DNA of 64,000 bases from Leishmania martiniquensis (lineage: Eukaryota > Euglenozoa > Kinetoplastea > Trypanosomatida > Trypanosomatidae). The stretch is taken from contig NC_090163.1 in assembly GCF_017916325.1 (NCBI RefSeq), positions 752,501-816,500 of the forward strand, read 5' to 3'. This document shows positions 18,504 through 28,106 of the stretch, one piece after another (the first letter of the stretch is position 1; the number at the start of each line of letters is the position of its first letter). The notes below the pieces were generated by a model. It ran no database searches. It saw only the letters and a list, made by a program, of their open reading frames with translations, and was not told the DNA's origin. The position numbers were made by a program, and so were the translations under genes.

Positions 18504-20642
18504 GAGCGGCTATGCGGCCGGGTGGTGCTGCGAGCGGCGGCGGCGGCGTCAGTCTGCCCTTTGGCTTGGCGCCCTCTCCTTTTTCTTCGGGAGTTATGTG
18601 AGACGGGGCGCGTGCCCATGCGCCCCCGTCCCCCTTCAAGAGGTCGCAGGGGGGGGTACGAAAGTACAGGCGGCTCCGTTAGGCGAGCGCCGCGAAGACC
18701 GCTTCATGCTCGAGGCGGCGCACACTTCACAGCCCCAGGTCGGCGAGGATAGGAGTGCAGCTCGCCAAGCACGTTGGCAATGAAGAAAATTGTGAAGCAC
18801 TGAGAAGAGAAGCGGGATGGCGAAAGGGTACGAGTGGTATTGGAAAGGCATGTGTGCATCCAGGGAGAGGAAAGCTGCCCTTCAAGCGCGCCCGGTCCGT
18901 ACGCTAACAGCAGAGTAGCGCGAAATAAAGCCTTTCGAGCGACCGCGAAGCAGCCAGCCCCAGGCGCAAGTGCACCCCCTTCACGCGAACAGCCCACACA
19001 AAACACATTAGGGCCAACCGCAACAACACTCAAAGAAAGTCGCTGCAGCTCTCCGCCATGCTGCTGCGCCCATCTTGGTCACAGGACACGCACGCAGGCG
19101 CTTCACTACTGCTTTAGTTTCTGTCTGCACTCTCCCGTTACTTTCTTAGGCCATAACGGCGCGCACACACGCAGACGCACAACATGAGAAGCATGCGCGA
19201 TTACAAAGGGGGAAGTCGTTCAGAGCACCACAAAGGTACGCGGGCACAGAGAGGGCTGCTGTGCGTATGTGGGCAAGAGAGGCTGAATCAAAGGAGCCCA
19301 GCAGCTCGTCCCCGTACGCACATGCAATGGCAAGCGCAGGCACAACGCGTTTGACGATTATATCTTCCTTCGTAACAAAGACCTTCGCACCTCTGTGCAA
19401 AGCACCGGCGCACGCAAAAAAAAAAGGAAGGAGAAAGGAGGAGAGACAGCGAGCTAGACGGCCTGGGGGAGGGAGGAGGGGGAAGAAGGAAGAGGGAAGG
19501 GCTGGTAAAAATCTTTGAAGAGTGCAGTGCGCCACACATCGACCGAGAGAGACAGAAAGAGGTTAATGAGACGAAGCGGAGCCGAGCACAGGTTAAAGCG
19601 ATGCCCGTAAGGACAGCATGACGTGATGAGAGAGGGAGAGGCTGAAGAAGGAGAGGGACAGAAAAATGCATGCATCTACGCATGCAGACACCAATTCACA
19701 CCTTCCATGGCGAGATACCCTGCGCAGACGGCCCCGATGAGTCGTGCGCTCCCCCCTCCCCTTTTTTGTTCGGGCATGGAGTTGGAACGCCAACGAGCAC
19801 GTGGAGGAGGAAGAGCGAGAAAGAGTGGGGAGGAGGGGATAAGAGTGGGGGCGTTCTGTGTATGCAACTGCGCTGCGCAATGCAAGACTATATCGAAAAG
19901 ATTGAGGAGCGGATGGCGCCGGGGGAGGGAGGAACAGCTGTGTTTCTGTTCGCTTGGGCCGTTCGACCCTCCGCGTGCCCGCATAAGTATGTCGAAAAGA
20001 AGGGCTGCCACAAGGGTGCCTTTTCTCCTCACAGACATGGATGGAGGGCTTTAGAGGAGTCCGCACTCAATGACCACGCCTGCCGTTGTCGTTGAGTCGA
20101 TGTATAAATGTAAGTGTGCGTGCTCTTCACTGGCTTCGCGGGAGGGAGGGCAACGACGAGGAGAGCGGCGAAAAGAAGCAGCGCCTCGCTGTCCCATGCG
20201 TGCACGGCTGCGATCCGCATACGGCTCTCTGTGGGAACACCACGGGTCTCCACCTACCGCGACCCCCTTCTTCATTCGCCTCGTGCGACCGCTATGCACG
20301 TGCGCACAACCCCTCCCTGTACGCGCAGAGGTGAAACAGCAGAAGAGGCAGAGGAAAAGGGAAGCTTTGAGGGTAAGCCGAGGAGGGAAAGCTCGGCAGA
20401 CGCAGAGGGCGCCCGCTGCACCACTCTTTTTTCTTCGCGGAATGGGTTCGGCTCGCTCACAACCGTTTATCGTCCTTCGCTGCCGCGCGTGTGCCTGATA
20501 CCCGTCGTGTGAAATGTGTGTGTGTGTGCGCCTCGCTTGGCCATCGCCGGGACTTCTTGCGCCTCGCTCTTGCTCCCCTCGCGCTTCCATGTGCAGTTCG
20601 GCACGTGTACGCCTCTTCACGGTGACATTCGCCGCAGCACCC
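18504..20642. other. intergenic between RpiB and the GFM2-like gene, left of R3a
   Basis: No gene supported. 18504-18830 is GC-rich 5' flank of the GFM2-like gene. 19380-19900 is strongly GA-rich on the plus strand. 20500-20642 loses the bias just before R3a. Several frames of 130-200 codons on both strands overlap each other and have biased composition, so I treat them as chance. Confidence 0.5.
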
Positions 20643-21281
20643 CCGGCCTGTCGCAGGCCCAACCGCTCCGCGGTGCGAAGCAGTCGTGCTTACACCGCGC
20701 ATCCAGGCGCCGAGTCGGCCCATCTCAGCACATCCGCCTCGACCGTTACTCGCTCGGCCCCTCCCGCTGCGAGCATCACCGCCCCACAGCCGCTCCAGCG
20801 ATGCCAGGCGCCACCTGCCGCACCTCTCGCGGCCCGGCTCAGGCTCCCCACCAGTGGGCAGTGAGGGCCGCGCAAGGCATCTTCGAGTCACGCTGGCACG
20901 CTGCCTATCACGTGGATGGCGCGAGCACGCCTACGGTCGCAGGTCGCTCCGAGGCGACGCCATCCGCAAAGCTACATACACGCGGACTCGGATACGCCGT
21001 AGGTGCGTCACCCCGCTCCCAACAGAAGCGCATCAGCATCAGCAAAGGCCGCAGGGAGGGCTGCGCGGGCTACCCGCACAGAGTGGGGCACGGCACACAC
21101 ACACACAAGCCGAGACGCTGCCCCGCCAAGAGGGGTGTCCCCACCACCACCGCCAACAGTCAACAGCCGTTCATCACGGAGCGCCGCAATTAGGCGACGA
21201 AAGTAGGAAAAAAACGAGGGCGTTGAAGGATGCGCGTACAGCTGTGTGAGGTGCCGGGAGAGAACGTCGGCTGCAAATAGA
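20643..21281 (+). repeat. R3a: 639-bp dispersed repeat
   Basis: Recurs at 35026-35664 in the same orientation and equal length. The only difference I found is G at 21219 against A at 35602. The copies share CCGGCCTGTCGCAGG at the left end and GGCTGCAAATAGA at the right end. A plus-strand frame is open through most of the unit (to the stop at 21191-21193), and a reading near 20745-20830 (LLAR, then LQRC) could be another eroded RT stretch, but this is weak. In both places it lies between minus-strand genes. Confidence 0.92.
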
Positions 21282-21702
21282 GCTGCGAGATGAAGGGCTG
21301 ACAACACAAAAAATGCTGACGGCGACGGCCACCCAGCACCACCTGGTCAGTGGCAACATGGTAAATTAACCGCCAAAGAGAAGAGTGGGGCCACTGGGAA
21401 GCGGCAGGTTGTCATGCCCTCCGTACGGGTGAGCGCAACCGTGCGTATGGGGTGGAGGGGGAACGGGGGAGTGAAGTCCCCGTAGAGGGAAGACTGGAGA
21501 GAAAGAGAGAGAAGAGCGAAGGAAGGGGGGAGTATGCGTACTGCCCTGAACCCGCCGCCGTGGAGGCGCCAGTCCGTGTGGATGTGTGTGAGTCTCCCAC
21601 TCCATCGCTTCTCTCCCTCTTCCTCTGCACGGCCCACAGAGCCCCTCCTCCTGCAGGCGCCCACAACCGTTGGCACCCTTCCCCTCCCCACACACACACA
21701 CA
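21282..21702. other. intergenic, 3' flank of RpiB
   Basis: Purine-rich on the plus strand up to about 21540, then mixed with short CA repeats near 21690. No gene. It should carry the RpiB 3' UTR, with R3a lying beyond it in the direction of transcription. Confidence 0.5.
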
Positions 21703-22176
21703 TCACTGCTTCTCTTTCAATTGCTCCATCTCGATCTCCCTAATCTTGTCGACGCGGCCGCCGTGGCGCCCCTCTCTCGACACCTCTGTCGTGAGGAAGG
21801 TTGTGATAATATCGCGGACAACCTCCAATCCACTGGTGCGTACCCCTACGCACAAAACGTTAGCGTCGTTGTGCTCGCGACTCAACTGCGCTGTCACATG
21901 GTCGTGACAAAGCGCCGCGCGAACACCTCTATACTTGTTGGCCGCAATCGACATCCCTATGCCGGTCCCGCAGAGTAGGATGCCGATATCAGCCTCGCCC
22001 TTCAAGATGGCCTCGCATACCTGCGCGGCGTAGTCGGGGTAGTCGACGGACGCTGCGGAAGAGGGGCCCATGTACAGTACCTTCGACGCCACTCCAGTGG
22101 CGGCCACCATTTCAAGGATCTCCTGATGAGCTCCGAAGGCAGCATGATCGCAGCCCAGAGCAACACGCTTTGACAT
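21703..22176 (-). CDS. rpiB: ribose-5-phosphate isomerase B
   Basis: Encodes 157 residues from the Met at 22176 (MSKRVALGCDHAAF). It interconverts ribose-5-phosphate and ribulose-5-phosphate in the non-oxidative pentose phosphate pathway. The family signature GCDHAAFGAH is at 8-17, and the active-site loop CGTGIGMSIAANKYRGVRAAL starts at Cys69, the catalytic base. Asp10, His11, Asp45 and His102 match the residues assigned to substrate binding and catalysis in the Trypanosoma cruzi enzyme. Length is typical for RpiB. The open frame extends to 22347, but the extra 57 residues are low-complexity (His/Ala then Ser/Pro) and overlap a CT-rich splice-signal-like tract, so I start at 22176. RpiB is absent from mammals, which use the unrelated type A enzyme. 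No obvious glycosomal C-terminal signal is seen (it ends in EKQ). Confidence 0.97.
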   Translation of the reverse strand: MSKRVALGCDHAAFGAHQEILEMVAATGVASKVLYMGPSSAASVDYPDYAAQVCEAILKGEADIGILLCGTGIGMSIAANKYRGVRAALCHDHVTAQLSREHNDANVLCVGVRTSGLEVVRDIITTFLTTEVSREGRHGGRVDKIREIEMEQLKEKQ

Positions 22177-23804
22177 GATTCGACGCGAGGGAGCCAGGGG
22201 AGGGGGAGAGAGAGGAAGGGTAGAGTGAGGTGTGGGAGAGCTTCGGGGGGATAGGAGGCAAGAAAGGAGGTGAAGCCGTGGCACTCCGCTGATGGTGTAC
22301 GCGTGTCCGTCGGCGTGGGCGTGGGCGTGGGTGACAGAGAAGGACAACGGAAAGGGCGAAAGCGGCGTGGAGCAGAACGGGGTGCACTACCGAGGCGACT
22401 ACGCTCTCGAAGCTGACGCAGGAGAGTGAGTGGCGGAGAGGCGAAAGGGGCCCGAGCACAGAGGAAATCAAACACGCATGTGTGTAGGAGCGATAAGACA
22501 AAAAAATGTGAAAGGCACGTCATACGCATGAGCAGAATCGGTGCACGGCCGGGAGGAAGGGCAGATGGGTAAGAAGCGACAAGCAGTGTTCGAGAGAGAG
22601 GAACAAGAAGGATGCAGAAGGAGGAGAGGCGTCAAGGGACGGCATGAAGTAAGACCGTCACCTTCACACTCGGAGCGCCGCTAAACGGCATCCTCGCTCG
22701 AGAGGCCCCGCGAGCGAGAGAGGCTTTGTCATGAAGAACGGGTGCGAGCATGCGGGCACGAGCATACACCCTTGGCACAGGTGCGCCTACGTGTTGGTAT
22801 GCGGCGGAGGATTCACGCTTCGCACCACTTGAAACTTTACGAAAACAAAAAGGAAACGGCACTCTCGTGCCGGCGCACTCTTCGAAAGAGGCGGCCATCC
22901 GTCCATGCCCCTCGAGGCACCACGAAGGCGCGGGGGAAGGCGGCCCACAAGGCGGCATATCCAGAGCGCCTCTCTTTTCCGTCCTGCCCCACCCTTCTCT
23001 CGCTCTCTTCTGCCCGTTTCCCGTCTGCTACTGCTCCTGGGGCGGTGTAGTGAAGCTGCGAAGGTAAGGGAGTGTTTCTGTCTCGTGCGGCACACACACA
23101 CAGAGACCAGGTGCATCCCCCTCCGTCCGCCCCCTCCTTTCCTCTACCCCTGCCTCGGTCGCCCCTCCCCCCCTCAGCCCCTTTCTTCCTTCCCTTTAGC
23201 GCTTTCGCTCCGCCTTTTCGCCTCACGCCTGTGAGGGCGTCAGCTGGCACCGTATACGTCAGAGTGGGGTGGAGTGGACATGCAGAGGAGGAGGGGGGCG
23301 AGGATGGAGACGTCGCGGGCGCTTCCTTGACACAATGCATACGTACATCCACAAGCACTTGGCCACACAGACGTGGAAAGGGGGGAGGCTGACCTCACAG
23401 CTCCTTTTTTGTTTTCCATCGACGGTTCCACGAAGCATTTGCAGCAGGGCCCCAAATAAATAAAGAAGACGCACACGCACAGCAGCACGTCATGTAATCT
23501 GTGTCACCCCCTCCCCCCCACCCCCACCCCCTCTGTCTGTTTGAGCGTGCCGTCCTATCACGCCTGCTCTTCGGCCTGACTACCAGAACGAATGACGCCA
23601 GCGGAGACGAAGAAGGAAACGAGAGGGGATCCATGAGCGGCAAGCAGGCCCGTTGCCTTCTGGATGCGCATCTACTGTTCTCTCGAACGTTAGCGGTAAG
23701 TAAGCGCCACACCACACAGCCGACCTTTGTTCCGCTGGGCACTGGACCTCCCTCAACTCCTCATCGCATGCCTCTCGCTGTTCCTCCCCCCGTGCCCTCC
23801 GCCG
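22177..23804. other. intergenic between the TRPC4AP-like gene and RpiB
   Basis: No gene supported. The first 150 bases upstream of RpiB form a CT-rich tract on the minus strand with candidate AG acceptors, expected for trans-splicing. The remainder mixes GA-rich and CT-rich blocks. Frames up to 173 codons on the minus strand (22837-23358) have the biased composition of spacer. Confidence 0.5.
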
Positions 23805-26800
23805 CTAACACTGCGAGAAGCGCGGCATGAAGAAGTCTGGCAGAATGCGCATCAGGAACAGCGCCATCGTCTTGTACTCGCCGAATGCGACTTCGGTGCT
23901 GAAATACACCGTCTCGACGTACCGCTGGCACGAGGCGTAGTAGCCGACCCACAGGCACAGCAGGCGGAAGAAGCTGCGATAGAAGCAGCCGCCAAATTCG
24001 CGCTGGTACACACTCCCCTCGTGCGGGGGATCGCAGGAGCCGTAGGCCATGAAGGAGGGGCAGCGCCTTGGTAGCTCATCGGGAGCAAGCCCCCCTTTTG
24101 TCGTGGAGCGGCCCTCGTCCGCTGAGCTCGCGAAGGAGTCTGTGATGGAGGGCGCCGTCTTGTCGAGCTTCGAGCGCTCCTTCCTGGCCTCCTGGGCCTT
24201 TGTGGTGTCGCGCCCGCTGCACGTGCAAATTCCTAGGTCCCCGGCCAAGGGCATCGGCGCCTGGCAACGCCTCGCCTCCCGCTCCCTTGCCCGGGCTGCG
24301 CGCTCCTCCGCCAACCACACACGGTGTCCATGCTGCGCAAAGGACCTCATGTTCGCCAATACGTCGCGAATGTTCGCCTCTGCCGCAGCAGCGCTCTCCC
24401 TCGACCTCTCCGTAGCTGCCACACGCAAAAACACCAGCAGCACCGTTGTCACGACGGAGAGGCGGCTGTTGTCCTCCATGGACTCGATGTTAAGCCCACA
24501 GAGGGCGCTGAAGATAAGTTTGTGCGGCTCGCCGAGCAGGAGTTGAGCGAGCGGGGCCAACTCCTCCAGCCGCGCCGCGTCTTCGGCGGTCTCTACGGTG
24601 GGATGCAGATGCTCCGTCGAAGACTGCGGCGATTGCGGGGTGCTCAAGATTCCCTGCGTCTGTGATGAGAGCGACTCCGAACGGGACGCCGGCGGCGGCG
24701 CCTTCGTGCCACCCTCGTCACGACGGCCAAAGAGTGCCGCACGCAAGCGAGGCGGCGGCCCCACCATGGGCAGCGGGCAGTCCCTGCGTAGCAGTGCCAG
24801 ATCACTCTCGTCACACATCAAGCCTGGGAATGGGCGGTGCTCAGGGGCCTGTCGGTGCGGCGTGCGTGCAAGCAAGCACACCAGCTCTCTCAACAGCTCC
24901 TCCCTTCGCGGTCCTTGGGCTGGCGCCAGGCTGATCTCGCATGTGTACTGTCGCGAAACGCGAATCACGTATGAGATGCGGACAGCGTCGCCGGAGATGA
25001 TATCACTTGTGCGACCGATGCCGGGCAGCGTCGGTGGCAGCCGCACATCGTCCACCGAGTCGTTCACCGGCTTCGAGAGGTAGTTGCCGGTGGAGCGTAG
25101 CCCCGGTGTGAGAGAAAGCAGCAGCGCACGCAGCAGGTGATGCGTGTCGACACCGAAGGTGAAGAGGCGGCGCAGCAGCACGCTACCAAACGGCTCGTGC
25201 TCCCCTCGCTCCAGGGGTGGCCGCTTCAAGATCTCCTCGACCTCCTCATGCGCGGCAGAGAGAATGACGGGGTTCTGCCGGTTCGCGTTGCTCACCGCCT
25301 CGTTCAGGTGTGACAAATCCCGATCCCCAACCACATAGGCGCACAAAGTGCGCAGGTTACCGGCATGGTAGCGGAGCAGCTCACCGAGGACTTGAAGCAT
25401 GTTCGACAGCAGCCGCGCCGGCGTCATGGACCCGCTCAGTCCCGGAATGCGTGTGCCATTGTAGATGCGCTCGAGAACGCTCGTAAGCAGCAACTGGCCA
25501 AGCTTTGTCTGCGGGCAGTCCGGGTCGTCGCGGTAGGCTTCACGGAACAGAAAAGTGCGCAGGTAGGAGTCCAGTGTCTGGTACAAGCTTACGCGGACAC
25601 AGCTGTCTTCTTGATCACGGTGCACGACACAGGCGATGGCCTCCGCATTTCTCCGCGCGCTGGCCACGACGTCGGGATCCTTGACGACCAACTCCTGCTC
25701 TCGACGGTCTTGCGCGTTCCAGTACTCGTAAAGGCCGCGCAGCAACTCCATCTTGCGCATCGTGTCGGGACCATGCTGGTGGTTCTCCGCCTCCTCCTCG
25801 GCCATCTGATTGGGGTCGCGCAGGTACACGATGGCGAGGTCGCCGAGAAGCTTGAGGAGTGGAACAAGACGCCACGTCGCCGGGTAGCGCAGCGAGCCGT
25901 CGGCAAGCGTGGCCGGCTCCTCATGGTCCGAAAGGGCAGGTGACGGCAAGTAGCGCGGCAAGGCCCGCAACTTGTCGGGCAAGTTCACGTGCGGCGGTAC
26001 ATCCACGAACGCTGGCAGCGACGGGTCCAGGCCAAAGGCGACCTCCAGCATCGGCACAGACCGAGGCACCCACCGGCAGTCCCGCAGTGCCTTCCACGAG
26101 TCGCTGAAGTAGAAAGTCGAGAGGAACATGTTCAGCAGGTACAGCACTTCGCTCTGTGACTCGACGATGCGCTGCGTGTCGACGGGGTCCAGAAAAGCGA
26201 GATCGTCCACGCGTGGCAGCGGCTCAAACAGCTCCGCCGAGAGTCGCTCATTAGCCGCGTAAAACTCCTCCAGTGTCGGCGGCCGCGGCGTAGGCGCGAC
26301 CGTGCGACGCACAGTCAAGCAAACGAGTGCGTGGCGGTTGTCGTCCCTCTCTGGAATCAAGGAAGGGTCACGTAGACGCCAGCGCTGCCGCGTGTCGGCC
26401 GCCCCCACCCACCAGTGAATGTCCATGATGGACTTGAAGCTATGATCCATGTCGTCCTCCTCGATCATCTCGCGGTCCAGCATCCACTGCAACAACCTCG
26501 ACTGGTCCTCGGCTTCGAACTGGTTGGTAGCGATGCGGTTCAGAAACGCTATCTGATCGGGCCCCTCAAGAGGTCCCCGAGGGCGCCCCACCTGGATGGC
26601 GGGCTGCGCCGGCACACTACCGCTGTCGCCGCCGACTCCCCTTTCAGGGCCGCCCTGCTCCGGAGGAGTGGACACCAGCAGCGGCAACGACAGCGCCGCA
26701 CCGGGTGCGGCACGGTTCACGCCGAGCGCCGCGCTTGCTGCGCCACTGCGTACCGTGGTGCGGATGTACTCGATGTACTCCGACAGCGCCGCCGTCTCGT

Positions 26801-28106
26801 TAACAGGGGGCAGAGGGGCAGCGGAAGGGTTGGTCGACGCAGTGGACGCGGAGGGCTGCTGCAGCGGCGGTGTTGGTCGCCGCACGGAGTTCATGGACTG
26901 CACGGGCGCTCGAGGCGCTTGCCCCTGGGACTGCCGTAGTCCCAGCAAGCGCTCGATTCCGGCAAAGAGAGTGGGGAGGGAAGAACCGTCGACGAGGAGG
27001 TCTGCCGTGCCGTCACTTCCGCCAGACGCACCGCTCCCCTCTGGCTCCTCATTGTCTGTCCACTGGCCATCCTCCTCCTCACCCTCCCAGTTGGTGCCCT
27101 CGTCGCCGAGGAGCACCACGCTGGAACGGCTGCCAGCACGAATCGCGTTGGCGGCTCTCTGCACGTCCCTTGCAATCAAAGTAGTCTCTGTGGGTAGCAT
27201 CATCATGGAGCGTCCGCCCTGCTGTATGCGCAGCCCATTTGGTCGCAGCTCGCACAGACTAATGAGTGTCGACACGAGCCCCTCCTCACCAACCAACCAC
27301 AGCACGTTACTGTCCACCACCCGCTGCACCTGCCGCAGCACCGCCACCGTTTCCGGGTAGTGTAGCCGGCGGGCCACGATCGGGTTCTGGCCTTGGGCAA
27401 GGCCGGGCAAAATAAGTAGTGCGAGAAAGCGGCAGAAGGCAGCTAACGCCATCGGCGAGGCACGCCGCAAAGCGCGGATGAGCGAGGGGTTTTTGCTGAT
27501 CTCCAGCACTGGGCCAACGCAGGCGAGAATGTGCTCCAGCAGGCCCGTCGCGGTAGCCCACAGGGAGCTGTCTTCAAGAAACTCAATGAGTCTATAGAAC
27601 ACTCCCGGGTAGCGGTCGTAGATCACCCAACCGAGGTCGTTTTGATCTGCCACCAGGTCGGTCAGCTGAAGCATCACCTCTGCGTAAATACTGATGATAA
27701 GCTCAAGGGTGCGCTGCCGCCGTCCTCGCTCGAGGGCGGTCATGCGGTGCGACGCGCGCTCTAGCGAGAAGCGCAAGGGGTTGAACGGATCGCAGAGGAT
27801 GAGGCAGTAGATGTCCAATCCGCCACTCGCCAGAAATTCGCATGCGAAGCGCGTCTCATCTTTCTTCTCCAGAATATCACCAGTGCTGCTGAGCCTCTTC
27901 GACAGGTCGCTGTACTGACCTTCGAGCCACAGCTTCCACATGAGCGAGATGGACGCCTGCGCCGACGTGTCCGAGACGAGCCTACTGGTCTGCGGCACGG
28001 TATGGTAAGCATACGTAGGCATGCGGCGCGGCGGCAGCGGCTCTCGCCCACTGGTTACAAGACTACGCAAGGGCATAGCCTTGCCACGTTCCTCTCTACC
28101 CACCAT
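23805..28106 (-). CDS. large TRPC4AP/TRUSS-like protein, probable cullin-4 ubiquitin ligase adaptor
   Basis: Encodes 1433 residues. Several blocks match the order and character of animal TRPC4AP (DUF3689 family). The stretch FLASGGLDIYCLIL (about 91-104) parallels the N-terminal GGVD block. NPSLIRALRRASPMALAAFC (206-225) parallels the block that in TRPC4AP reads NLSSLVSNF followed by an NFCRILAV motif. A central helical region with ELLRGLYEYWN and, near 905-925, LGELLRYHAGNL parallels the LLGELMKFN block. TRPC4AP (about 800 residues) is a DDB1-CUL4 substrate receptor and a TRPC4/TNFR1 scaffold; the ubiquitin role is the likelier one here. The extra length comes from acidic and Ser/Pro/Ala-rich inserts (about 330-480) and an Ala/Glu/Arg-rich region near 1230-1330. 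The C-terminus (YRSFFRLLCLWVGYYASCQR) is hydrophobic-helical. The start could also be Met11 or Met29. Homology is judged by eye. Confidence 0.75.
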   Translation of the reverse strand: MVGREERGKAMPLRSLVTSGREPLPPRRMPTYAYHTVPQTSRLVSDTSAQASISLMWKLWLEGQYSDLSKRLSSTGDILEKKDETRFACEFLASGGLDIYCLILCDPFNPLRFSLERASHRMTALERGRRQRTLELIISIYAEVMLQLTDLVADQNDLGWVIYDRYPGVFYRLIEFLEDSSLWATATGLLEHILACVGPVLEISKNPSLIRALRRASPMALAAFCRFLALLILPGLAQGQNPIVARRLHYPETVAVLRQVQRVVDSNVLWLVGEEGLVSTLISLCELRPNGLRIQQGGRSMMMLPTETTLIARDVQRAANAIRAGSRSSVVLLGDEGTNWEGEEEDGQWTDNEEPEGSGASGGSDGTADLLVDGSSLPTLFAGIERLLGLRQSQGQAPRAPVQSMNSVRRPTPPLQQPSASTASTNPSAAPLPPVNETAALSEYIEYIRTTVRSGAASAALGVNRAAPGAALSLPLLVSTPPEQGGPERGVGGDSGSVPAQPAIQVGRPRGPLEGPDQIAFLNRIATNQFEAEDQSRLLQWMLDREMIEEDDMDHSFKSIMDIHWWVGAADTRQRWRLRDPSLIPERDDNRHALVCLTVRRTVAPTPRPPTLEEFYAANERLSAELFEPLPRVDDLAFLDPVDTQRIVESQSEVLYLLNMFLSTFYFSDSWKALRDCRWVPRSVPMLEVAFGLDPSLPAFVDVPPHVNLPDKLRALPRYLPSPALSDHEEPATLADGSLRYPATWRLVPLLKLLGDLAIVYLRDPNQMAEEEAENHQHGPDTMRKMELLRGLYEYWNAQDRREQELVVKDPDVVASARRNAEAIACVVHRDQEDSCVRVSLYQTLDSYLRTFLFREAYRDDPDCPQTKLGQLLLTSVLERIYNGTRIPGLSGSMTPARLLSNMLQVLGELLRYHAGNLRTLCAYVVGDRDLSHLNEAVSNANRQNPVILSAAHEEVEEILKRPPLERGEHEPFGSVLLRRLFTFGVDTHHLLRALLLSLTPGLRSTGNYLSKPVNDSVDDVRLPPTLPGIGRTSDIISGDAVRISYVIRVSRQYTCEISLAPAQGPRREELLRELVCLLARTPHRQAPEHRPFPGLMCDESDLALLRRDCPLPMVGPPPRLRAALFGRRDEGGTKAPPPASRSESLSSQTQGILSTPQSPQSSTEHLHPTVETAEDAARLEELAPLAQLLLGEPHKLIFSALCGLNIESMEDNSRLSVVTTVLLVFLRVAATERSRESAAAAEANIRDVLANMRSFAQHGHRVWLAEERAARAREREARRCQAPMPLAGDLGICTCSGRDTTKAQEARKERSKLDKTAPSITDSFASSADEGRSTTKGGLAPDELPRRCPSFMAYGSCDPPHEGSVYQREFGGCFYRSFFRLLCLWVGYYASCQRYVETVYFSTEVAFGEYKTMALFLMRILPDFFMPRFSQC

